The notes under the pieces are model-generated. The model saw only the letters and a list, made by a program, of their open reading frames with translations, searched no databases and was not told the DNA's origin. A program made the translations under genes and the position numbers. Source: Sporopachydermia quercuum (taxonomy: Eukaryota; Ascomycota; Sporopachydermiomycetes; Sporopachydermiales; Sporopachydermiaceae). From it: 64,000 bases of DNA. Shown here in pieces: positions 49,510 through 58,362 of this stretch. Location: positions 310,001-374,000 of the forward strand of contig BCGN01000009.1 in assembly GCA_001599295.1 (NCBI GenBank), given 5' to 3'. Within the stretch, counting starts at the first letter, position 1, and the number at the start of each line of letters is the position of its first letter.

Positions 49510-50757
49510 TTAGAAAGGATATTTTGTATCACCCTGCTCAACGAGTCCCTTCTTCTCTTGCTCCTCCGATTTAAGCTTAAGATATGGAAGAAGTGCATCC
49601 TTATATTTCTCATAACCTTTATAATTCTGTACATCAGTGTCCCAGTCACTGATACCGTTCAACAGTCTTCTAGGAACATATGGTTCGTTACCAAGTTCAA
49701 CTACCGGTAGGAAATATGTTCGAATGGTAAAAAGAACAGCGCCGGATATAGGTAACCTTCGAAGACTTTGTCTTTCTGATCTGAAGTATACATCTTTGAC
49801 ATCCTTTGCTTCATCAGCGGTATACCAACCGATGTGCTCATTATCTTCATCGCCAATAGAATGGGACCAGCCTATGTCGTTATCATTTTGAAAAAAATAG
49901 TTATTTCTAGAAACCAATGTTTCTGGTCTTAATCTAGTAAAGAACTTCTCCATACCTGTCTTGAGTTTCTCCTTGTATTTTGGAACATCGCCAGATGTAT
50001 GGATTTGACTCAAGGGCATTCCAACTTTATCGGAGAGCTTCCAGAACCCTGGTAATAACACTGCACCAGCCAAAAGATAAACTTGTCCATCCTCCTTCTC
50101 TATCATTAATGCAAGATCATCCTGAGTGAGTTTAGCAGCCATGACCATAGGGTCTTCTTTCAAAGGTCTTTCCATATAGTTAAACGATTCACCAGTATAC
50201 AAGTTATCTATACCAACACTTGTCTTTTTGAATAAACTTGGGTATCTTGCCGGTAAATATTCTCTGAACTCCATTAACAACTCAATAGCAGCATCAAATG
50301 CTTCGGGAGATGTTCTATATACTTCTTCTCCCCTTTCTGCAAGTCTTTCCAGTTTTCTCTTGTGGAATTTAGGCCATTCATTATCTAGTTCAATCCAATC
50401 ATTCCAGTCGATATTACGAATACCCATAGTGATCTTATAGTTATGTTTGAATGGTCTATATGGTAATGGTTTAGTTGTTTCAATGGACCAGTTAGGATAA
50501 GGAACAGGTTTTGGTGTAACGAAATCTTCTGGAGTCCAATGACCTGGTTTCCTGTTCTTATTGTTGGCTAACTTAGCGGGAAGAGGTTTTGCTCTTTTAG
50601 CTTGGGAGCTTGTTGCTTTTGTTGTCAATATAGTAGCTAATAAAGCAACTGCGCTAAGAATTATCACAGCGAGTATAACAAATGGAAGTTTATCATTGTG
50701 CTGTTGAAGATAAGGAACTTGTCGAAACTGATCGACAAATTTTGTAACTAAACCCAT
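49510..50757 (-). CDS. DUF3445 / haem-dependent oxidative N-demethylase-like protein
   Basis: A 415-residue protein. One transmembrane helix lies near the N-terminus (about 24-45, LPFVILAVIILSAVALLATIL) after a short leader. A Lys/Pro linker leads to a domain with MGIRNIDWNDWIELDNEWPKFH, DDLALMIEK, VYLLAGAVLLPGFW and 'RSERQSLRRLPISGAVLFTIRTY', which I assign to the DUF3445/HODM-like family (haem-dependent oxidative demethylases in bacteria). Fungal members are often mislabelled as mannosyltransferases. The substrate is unknown; the bacterial enzymes act on dimethylamine. The helix suggests a membrane-tethered enzyme. Start at the ATG at 50757; the TTG three codons upstream is not used. To my knowledge baker's yeast lacks this gene. 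Its 3' end faces that of H3, 262 bases away. Confidence 0.82.
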   Translation of the reverse strand: MGLVTKFVDQFRQVPYLQQHNDKLPFVILAVIILSAVALLATILTTKATSSQAKRAKPLPAKLANNKNRKPGHWTPEDFVTPKPVPYPNWSIETTKPLPYRPFKHNYKITMGIRNIDWNDWIELDNEWPKFHKRKLERLAERGEEVYRTSPEAFDAAIELLMEFREYLPARYPSLFKKTSVGIDNLYTGESFNYMERPLKEDPMVMAAKLTQDDLALMIEKEDGQVYLLAGAVLLPGFWKLSDKVGMPLSQIHTSGDVPKYKEKLKTGMEKFFTRLRPETLVSRNNYFFQNDNDIGWSHSIGDEDNEHIGWYTADEAKDVKDVYFRSERQSLRRLPISGAVLFTIRTYFLPVVELGNEPYVPRRLLNGISDWDTDVQNYKGYEKYKDALLPYLKLKSEEQEKKGLVEQGDTKYPF

Positions 50758-51778
50758 ACTGAACAATTATGCTATTGATTATAAGTATTGATAACAACAA
50801 CAACAATAGATAATATTTACTTCAGTCTTCTTCTTACTGTTCTTAAGCAAATTAGAATCTTGATCGTAATAAGAAAATCAGTATGTTGGTAAAACCATAC
50901 AATATGTAAACTTAGGCTTATGGGGAGGAGAGATCCAAGAATATATATACAAAGTAGCCAATTCTGGCATAAGCAGTAGTTCCAACTGTTAAATTTCTAG
51001 AAGAAGTATTTTAGCGAGAAACAGGATGATTAACTGTATCAGATCAAGCACGAACTAACTAACTACCTTATCTTCCACATGAACTGATCTTCTCCAATAT
51101 AATTACCCTTTTTAACCAATAGGTCATCCTTAATAAACTAACTCTGGCGGTTTGTTAACATCATTTAGTTCGAAAGGTCAAGATATAAACAATTCTACCC
51201 ATTTCTTAAGTTTATCTGTTTATTCCATCGATGTATTTGTTTAATTTGCTTTATCTTGAGTTAGACCAAAAAAATTCGCGTCGGCTAAGTAGATTATGTG
51301 TACAATCAGGAAATCTTTACCTCAATAAGGCAATAAATTGATTATCAATGAACTCTGAAAAGAAAANATTTTAACTTTAGATGCATAAAGCATAATTATG
51401 TATAAAATGCAATCTGATGCAATATATGCATAACCAGATGATTACAAAAGAAATTGCTCCTCTAGGAAGTGCAATGCGAACTCAATGGAGGCTGTATATT
51501 CAATTATATGAGTATGATAGAATGAGATGGATCGTGGATGGTATGCTATGCTCAATTAAATGAGTGCTTCAATGCAAGTAGTAATGAAAGTTTTCAAGAT
51601 GAAAGTTGTTGTTTTCTGCATAGCATAATCAGATGGTAAGATGTAGGATTTGAATTTTTGATGACCGTTGAACAAGAAATAAAGATCTTACTGGATAGAA
51701 GTACATTATAATTTTTCTATGGATTAGTTAAACACAATAGTGGTTAAACGAAATGTATGATTATAGGCTGTTGTACTA
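50758..51778. other. spacer, HDOD-like promoter and UGA2 3' end
   Basis: About 1 kb without a gene. ATGCAT motifs occur at 51381-51386 and 51426-51431 within a TGCA-rich patch. One N at 51367. Confidence 0.5.
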
Positions 51779-53362
51779 TTAGAAGTAGGTTTGCTTCATA
51801 TTACCAATAGTAATACTCTTAATAACAGTGTACTCGTCGATACCATATTTACTACCTTCTCTGCCGAAACCACTCTCTTTTACACCACCGAAAGGCAAAG
51901 CGGCGTCAGAGATAATACCAGTGTTAGCACCAACCATACCAGATTGCAATGCTTCACCGACTCTCATAATCTTTTCAATATCCTTACTGAAAATATAACT
52001 GGCAAGACCAAATTCAGTGTTGTTGGCAATCTTAACAACACTCTCTTCGGATTCAAAAGGAATCAAGACAGCCAGAGGGCCGAAAGTTTCTTCAGTGTTG
52101 ATCAACATTTCCGAAGTTCCACCAGAAACAATTGTAGGTTCAAAAAATGCGGGGCCCAATTCCTTGAGTCTCTTACCACCATGGATTACTTTGGCTCCCT
52201 TGCTGACGGCATCTTCAATGTGATGTTCAACCTTATCAGCAGCTCGTGCAGCAATCAAACTACCATGTGTCACTCCTTCGTCCAAACCATTACCAATCTT
52301 GAAAGTGGAAACCTTGGCCTTGAATTTTTCAAGAAACTCGTCATAAACATCCTTGTGAATATATAGACGGTTGGCGCATACACAAGTTTGACCTAATTGT
52401 CTGAACTTGCAGTTGATGGCACCTTGAACGGCAATATCAACGTCCGCATCTTCGAAAACAATAAAAGGTGCATTACCACCAAGTTCGAACGACAACTTTT
52501 TCAAAGTAGAAGAAGCTTGAGACATCAAGATTTTACCAACTCTGGTTGAACCGGTAAAGGAAACCTTCTGGATCTTAGGGTTTTCACAGAATTCTCTTCC
52601 GTAGTCTTGTAAATGAGATTGAGTTGTTACAACATTGAAAACACCCTTCGGAATACCCGCTTGTTCAGCAAGAACTGCCAAAGCAGTACATGATAATGGT
52701 GTTTCATGGGCTGGCTTAACAACAACAGTACAACCAGCTGCAATAGCAGCTCCTACCTTTCTAGTAATCATAGCGTTAGGAAAATTCCATGGAGTAAGAA
52801 TACCGCAAACACCAACAGGTTGCTTTAAAGTGATTATTCTGTTATTAGAGTCTTTTGGTTGAATAACGTCCCCATAAATTCTAGGAGCTTCTTCAGAAAA
52901 CCATTCAAAAAAGGATGAACCATAATTGATTTCCCCCTTCGAATCAGCTAAGGTCTTACCATTCTCAATAGTTAGGATTTTAGCAAGATCCTCAAAGTTC
53001 TCCATACAAAGATTATACCATTTTCTCAATAAATTTGATTTTTCTCTACCAGAGGTATATTTGAATGTTTTGAATGCTTCTTCTGCTGCGTCTACAGCTT
53101 TCCTTGCTTCTTCAACTGAAAAATCAGGAAGACGAGCAATCACTTCACCTGTAGCGGGATTATCTACTTCAAAGGTTTTGTCACTGCTGATCCATTCACC
53201 ATTGATATAGGAAAATGGCTTGAAAAGATCAGGATTTTTAAGTCCTAATGGATTAGATGCTGAAGTTGCCATTGTTCTTGTTATGTATGTATTCCTCTTG
53301 ACCGCACTTGTTAACGCTTGGCTGCTTGCTTTACCAATGTTATTCAGTACTTTACTAAACAT
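51779..53362 (-). CDS. UGA2: succinate-semialdehyde dehydrogenase (UGA2)
   Basis: This oxidises succinate semialdehyde to succinate, the last step of the GABA shunt. 527 residues from the ATG at 53362. Aldehyde dehydrogenase motifs: PWNFPNAM, FTGSTRVGK, catalytic Glu E293 in SFELGGNAP and catalytic Cys C327 in GQTCVCANR; 'ETFGPLAVL' and the C-terminal 'ALPFGGVKESGFGREGS' are present. The first 31 residues (MFSKVLNNIGKASSQALTSAVKRNTYITRT) have no acidic residue and five basic ones, a good mitochondrial presequence. A second ATG at 53272 (MATSASNPLGLK) begins where the usual cytosolic form of baker's yeast Uga2 (497 residues) starts. Two isoforms with different locations are therefore possible. 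No CCG-N4-CGG site for Uga3 was seen in the near promoter. Confidence 0.93.
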   Translation of the reverse strand: MFSKVLNNIGKASSQALTSAVKRNTYITRTMATSASNPLGLKNPDLFKPFSYINGEWISSDKTFEVDNPATGEVIARLPDFSVEEARKAVDAAEEAFKTFKYTSGREKSNLLRKWYNLCMENFEDLAKILTIENGKTLADSKGEINYGSSFFEWFSEEAPRIYGDVIQPKDSNNRIITLKQPVGVCGILTPWNFPNAMITRKVGAAIAAGCTVVVKPAHETPLSCTALAVLAEQAGIPKGVFNVVTTQSHLQDYGREFCENPKIQKVSFTGSTRVGKILMSQASSTLKKLSFELGGNAPFIVFEDADVDIAVQGAINCKFRQLGQTCVCANRLYIHKDVYDEFLEKFKAKVSTFKIGNGLDEGVTHGSLIAARAADKVEHHIEDAVSKGAKVIHGGKRLKELGPAFFEPTIVSGGTSEMLINTEETFGPLAVLIPFESEESVVKIANNTEFGLASYIFSKDIEKIMRVGEALQSGMVGANTGIISDAALPFGGVKESGFGREGSKYGIDEYTVIKSITIGNMKQTYF

Positions 53363-54894
53363 TATTATGGCAATCAAGTTGCTTAGTATTCAAACTATAG
53401 TATATTTATATTTATAATCCTTTTCAAAATTTTAATAATCAGCGAACCCTTTCGCTTAAGTACTCCGCAATGGTTTTTTTGCCTATGTTATGTAATCATA
53501 CAGAACCTACAACTTTGAGGGTTTTCCTATTTGGATAATATCCAAATCTATACTATGTAAAGTGGAGTAGGGTTAAAAAAGGATAATTACTTTTTACTGA
53601 TTATAAAAGATTAACGAGTAAACTGCCATTCCTAATGGCAAACAGTAAATATCTGGATAATTGGTTCAATTGCATTGAAAGAATGGATTTTGGCTCAGTC
53701 GTTTATTATTCAAGATGTAGTAGAGTGTGTGGTTATGATTCCGACCTACCCTTAAGTTGGGGGTTATTCTATTTATGATGAGGTGATATTTATTGAGGAG
53801 ATTTGTGGAGAAGAGGATGAAGTACTTAACGTATTGCGAATGAATAGTTTATAGATGAATTTTCTGGGTTTGAATGTTTACTATAATTATATTATTCTTC
53901 TATGACACAATTTTCAAGCAATTCTAGAGGATGCAATTGAATAAATTAATCACAACACCTCCCCTTTGATTGACTGATCTCTAAGTCAAATACTATTTCG
54001 CAAACTTATCCCATTGAAGAACAATGTGCATATTCCTAAGTAGGTAAAAGCGACAGCAAGTATTCTACCTTCCTAAGCAATTTACTGATGTATTGGCGAT
54101 GAATATGGTGTTGGGGCTATTTGTCAATCATGCGGTTCTGAGATTTTGTATTTGACAATTTATTAATGTTAGTTGATACTAAAGGTATTTGCGGCTAGTA
54201 GTGGTAGCTAATGTTGTATTGGACATAAGGCAAGAAGGAGGTTGAAATAATTAGGTTTCCCTTATTGACATAACAAATCAAAAATACTCTCTGATCACCA
54301 GCAAACGTCATAGATCAGTAACTGACAGAAAGCTTGAATTTACCCATAGCTAAATTCTGCAAACTAGTATCACAGGAACACTATAATTAGTGACTTACGG
54401 TTAACATAATTGTCTGGTTTGACATCATCATTTGTGAGCATTTAAATGCACTCACTGAACGACTTCTGTAGCTGAAGAATTACATCGGAATTACTGTTTT
54501 AGGCCGTTAAGTAGTTGAAGGAAATCTAACGGGTAAATCAATTTGTAGGATATTATATCACATAATCAGATATTATAGGTTGCTTCTCGCTTATAATCCC
54601 TTTCCAGTAATTGTACCCGGCAATTAATAACATTAATGCACCCTTATGTAATTAAGCCATTGCATCCGAAAAGATCTCGTAAATCATCAATTAGATCAGA
54701 TAATAGTTTAACCAAAGGTAAAGAGGTCTTTGAGATGCGACAATGGTATGTTTGCTGATTCTAGTTAAATAAGAAGTGACTATGACTTTTAGTGTTTTCT
54801 TTTTCTTCGAAATCATTAATAATTATGTGTTTCACACCAGTATGTAAGTCGTTATGAATTGAGTATTCTTTGTTCCTAGCAATTATCATTCGAC
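53363..54894. other. 1.5 kb divergent promoter region
   Basis: The region between the divergent starts of UGA2 and the ureohydrolase gene. No gene or repeat recognised. Confidence 0.5.
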
Positions 54895-56187
54895 ATGAAG
54901 GTCTTATCAATAATCACATTTGTAGAAGTAGCTGCTGCAATACATCTACCCTGGGATCAGGTGGATATCCTCATGAAGGAAAATCCTTTANCTGATGATC
55001 TTCACATGAAAAACCAAGATACACCTAAATCATTTCTAGATTCTTACTTTGGACCAGTGCTTCCAGAGTCTGTTAATAATCTTGAAGTATCAAATATCAA
55101 TTCTTTTTCTCCTGAGATACAGCTACAAAAGTCTCAATTCAACTACCCTGATCCTGATTATACATTCGATTTGCGTGAATATCTAGTAGAATTCTCCGGA
55201 ATTAGAAGCTTCGGCCATACCCCGATTGTAGACTGTTTTGATTCGTCTTTGTTTGAGAAAGAGACATTTGACATTGCAATTATAGGAGCTCCTTTTGATA
55301 CAGGTGTAACCTATAGACCTGGTGCAAGATTTGGACCGTCAGCAATACGTGATGCTTCTGCAAGGCTCGGACCTACCAAGAGTATCATCAAAGATGGTCT
55401 TGATGTATACGGTGATTGGGCAAAAGTTGTTGACTGTGGAGATGTGTCAATGACACCTTTAGATAATCGATTGGCTCTTGATCAGTTATATCGTGGTCAA
55501 CGAGCAGTTCTGAAGCATGCAACTACACAAGGTAAATCGAAATCAGAAGGTAGTACTAGATCTCCAAGAATCATAACGTTGGGCGGTGATCATACGACTA
55601 CATTATCCAGTTTGAGAGCAGCATATGAAAAATACGGTCAAATGAGTGTCATTCATTTCGATGCTCATCTTGATACATGGGATCCGACAGTTCTTGGAGG
55701 AAACTTTTCCAGCTACTCACAATTGAACCACGGAACATTTCTTCATTATGCAGCTGAAAAAGGGCTGTTAAAGGCAAATGCTTCAATCCATGCTGGCATT
55801 AGAGCTCCCTATATTGACGACCATGATTTAAATCATGATGCAGATTGTGGGTTCTCTATGATAAAAGCCAGATCAATTGACTCTTTAGGAATCCATAAAG
55901 TTATTGAGCTTATCAAAAACAGAGTGGCTGATAACTATGTATATGTTACAATTGATATTGACGTTTTGGACCCAGCTACAGCCCCTGGAACTGGAACTAT
56001 GGAGCCAGGTGGATGGTCAAGCCGCGAGCTACTGACTATTTTAGATAGTCTGACAGGCATTAATGTTGTAGGTGCTGACGTTGTAGAGGTCAGTCCTCCA
56101 TATGATAACAATGCCGCTACAACTTCTACAATAGCTGCCCAAGTTGTTGACAGTCTGTTAGGATTGATGATTCAGAAGAAGTTGTAA
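54895..56187 (+). CDS. secreted agmatinase-like ureohydrolase
   Basis: A 430-residue ureohydrolase (arginase/agmatinase superfamily) that hydrolyses a guanidino compound to urea and an amine or amino acid. The two-manganese site is complete: GGDHTTT, FDAHLDTWD and DIDVLDPATAPGTG. The block IIGAPFDTGVTYRPGARFGP is typical of the agmatinase/guanidinobutyrase branch rather than of arginases. The first 16 residues (MKVLSIITFVEVAAAI) look like a signal peptide, followed by an extra N-terminal region of about 90 residues. A secreted or vacuolar enzyme is therefore likely, similar to the secreted agmatinase-like proteins of fission yeast and other fungi. The substrate could be agmatine or 4-guanidinobutyrate; the latter would feed GABA into the pathway of the neighbouring UGA2. 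An N at 54991 leaves one N-terminal codon open. Confidence 0.88.
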   Translation: MKVLSIITFVEVAAAIHLPWDQVDILMKENPLXDDLHMKNQDTPKSFLDSYFGPVLPESVNNLEVSNINSFSPEIQLQKSQFNYPDPDYTFDLREYLVEFSGIRSFGHTPIVDCFDSSLFEKETFDIAIIGAPFDTGVTYRPGARFGPSAIRDASARLGPTKSIIKDGLDVYGDWAKVVDCGDVSMTPLDNRLALDQLYRGQRAVLKHATTQGKSKSEGSTRSPRIITLGGDHTTTLSSLRAAYEKYGQMSVIHFDAHLDTWDPTVLGGNFSSYSQLNHGTFLHYAAEKGLLKANASIHAGIRAPYIDDHDLNHDADCGFSMIKARSIDSLGIHKVIELIKNRVADNYVYVTIDIDVLDPATAPGTGTMEPGGWSSRELLTILDSLTGINVVGADVVEVSPPYDNNAATTSTIAAQVVDSLLGLMIQKKL

Positions 56188-56384
56188 AAAGTTCTCCTCA
56201 ATTCACCTGCTAACTTGTTACAAATAGTTATATTAAAATCCAATTAAAATTACTCCAGAAATTTTGTACGATACACAGTAAAAAATCATACTTCAAATCC
56301 TTATCCTTTAAATAATCAAGAAGCTTTTATTTAATCTTCTTAGTAGTCTCCATCCTTATTCCAAGTAAATCATCAACTATTGTC

Positions 56385-56964
56385 TTATGACTTGCCACCA
56401 TAAGCCGTTGGTGGAGGTTGAGGTGTGGTTGATGAATAAGCACCGGACTGTAATGGAATTTCTGTTCCCGACTGCTCATTTGAGTTTTGATACCCATATT
56501 GCGGAGAGTAGTAGCTATATGGCACATTACCTTGTGGATAATTTGGGTTGGGGGCATTTGGGTTGGGAACAAAGTTACCATTACTGTCGTAATATCCAGC
56601 GTCTAGCGGATTGGCAGCCCTTGTATATTGTGGAGCAGCATTTGGATCATAAGGAGGTTGATTATGAGTTGCTTGAGAGTAGGTAGGAGGCGTCAACCAT
56701 GCAGTACCTCTTAAAGGTTTCTGTCCTCTACCAGCTCTTCGTTTATTCTTAAGACATATAAGAAAAATGGACAATAAAAATACTCCTACCACTATTGCTA
56801 GCAAAATCCATCGTCCCCAAGACCAAGCTGAACAATTTGATCCATAACAGTAATAATCTAATGAAAAAAGTTAGTTAAACAGAATAAGGAAAAAGGAACA
56901 TGTGGAAGGTAAATGAATTAAACGCACATCTTTTCTCAAGATCAATCGCTGATATTGCAACCAT
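56385..56964 (-). CDS. RCR1: RCR-family membrane protein (Rsp5 adaptor-like)
   Basis: Two exons, 56928-56964 and 56385-56857, encode 169 residues. A short N-terminus (MVAISAIDLEKR) leads to YYYCYGSNCSAWSWGRW, one transmembrane helix (about 30-48), a basic stop (KNKRRAGRG) and the RCR signature LRGTAWLTPPTYSQ. The PPTY at 69-72 is a PY motif able to bind the WW domains of the ubiquitin ligase Rsp5. The Pro/Asn/Tyr-rich cytosolic tail is typical. Baker's yeast Rcr1 (ER) and Rcr2 (endosome/vacuole) govern chitin deposition and plasma-membrane protein sorting. The 70-nt intron has the branch point AACTAAC (56870-56876) and an unusual donor GTGCGT; it is supported because it joins the extracellular YYYC block in frame. 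The 3' end faces the ureohydrolase gene, about 200 bases away. Confidence 0.88.
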
Positions 56965-58362
56965 CTTGACCAAGCCTTCAAATTTAGTATAACCTGTATT
57001 ATTTGCTTTCCTTTTTTTAATCGATACCCCTAAAGTTGTTTACTTCTTAGTTTATACACTTGTGGTCTCAGTTACAAATGATAACAATGATGATTCCTTT
57101 CACCAGAATATCTTTTAAAACGACCAAAACTCTAAGTTCCTTTCCTTTTATATTATTTTCTTGTTGATTCCAAAATTCTCTTTCTATATATTCACAGCAC
57201 TCTTTATATCTATCTTAATCAACTTCTTTGTATTAGCTTCGTGCTGAAGAGATATTACATAGGATTGTAAGAGAAGAATGGAAAGAAATTGTGCTACCGC
57301 TACCCAAGTTAAGAAAACACACCAGACAAAACTGTGAGAAATGATGATAAAATTTGTACAGATGATATATGTACGTAATAAACAGTGGTTGGCTTAGAGT
57401 TGATGCATTTAGGGTCTTCTGGCATAAGGTTCAGATTGCAATATCATTGTGAGGAGTATATGGGGATAAACAAATGAGAAGAAAGGCCCAACTTGGGAGA
57501 TGACAAATTGCGTATACCTTCCCTTGTCACATATAATACAAGGCGTACCGCCTGAAGAAAGCTGAAATAAATAATCAAATAAATAAGAACTACTATTGAT
57601 GTAATATCGTAGCTTAATCGTGTCCGTAGTTTTCACGAGCACTATATTGTCCCAAATGGGATAAATCCGAAGAGGCTGAGGAAACTGTAGTCATTCTATT
57701 TGCATGAACCTGCGTTGCTTTACANAATAGTCTTGCTTGGTTCCTGCGCCTTCATTCAATTTGAACTTTATTCAAAACTGTCACAGATCTTCTTACGTAT
57801 AAACAAGGATTTAATTCTTTCTTCCTCTTCCTTGGCAAGAGCAATTCGTTACTTATTTTCACCAGATGTACAATCTGTCATAAGCAACATAATGCATCAT
57901 ATATAGGTAAACTATGGGTAGTAAAGACTCAAAGAGTTTTTCTTTTCCGGATTTACAATAAGCATAGGAGTTACAATTGCTTTTACTGGAAACTAATCGC
58001 TGAGTTGATTAATATGGACATGCATGGTACTGACCACGAAATTGGCAGTGTAATGTGATTTCAGTAAGAATAGCCATTAGTAGGCCAGCTGAAAATGTTA
58101 GTTATGCAAAACAATGGTACTAGGGAAAGGAAAATTGCCATATTAATTGATCAATGTGTACACTGAGTTGGATAGAAGAATGAGTCAAGGAGCCTAACGA
58201 TCATCTACCATAGATGGAGAACTACGGGAGGGAGTAGATTCATATATGCAAAATTGAAAGGGAAGAATGTATATTTCTGTGTTTATGTCTAAGAAATTAC
58301 AATGTGAGGTAATCATAAAGTAACAAGTATGGGCTATGAAATTTGAAATTGACGTAGTAGTA
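56965..58362. other. 1.4 kb spacer
   Basis: This holds the RCR promoter and the 3' region of the CBS-PB1 gene. The short ORFs at 57409-57642 (-) and 57700-57906 (+) are not convincing. An ATGCAT is at about 58021. One N at 57725. Confidence 0.5.
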
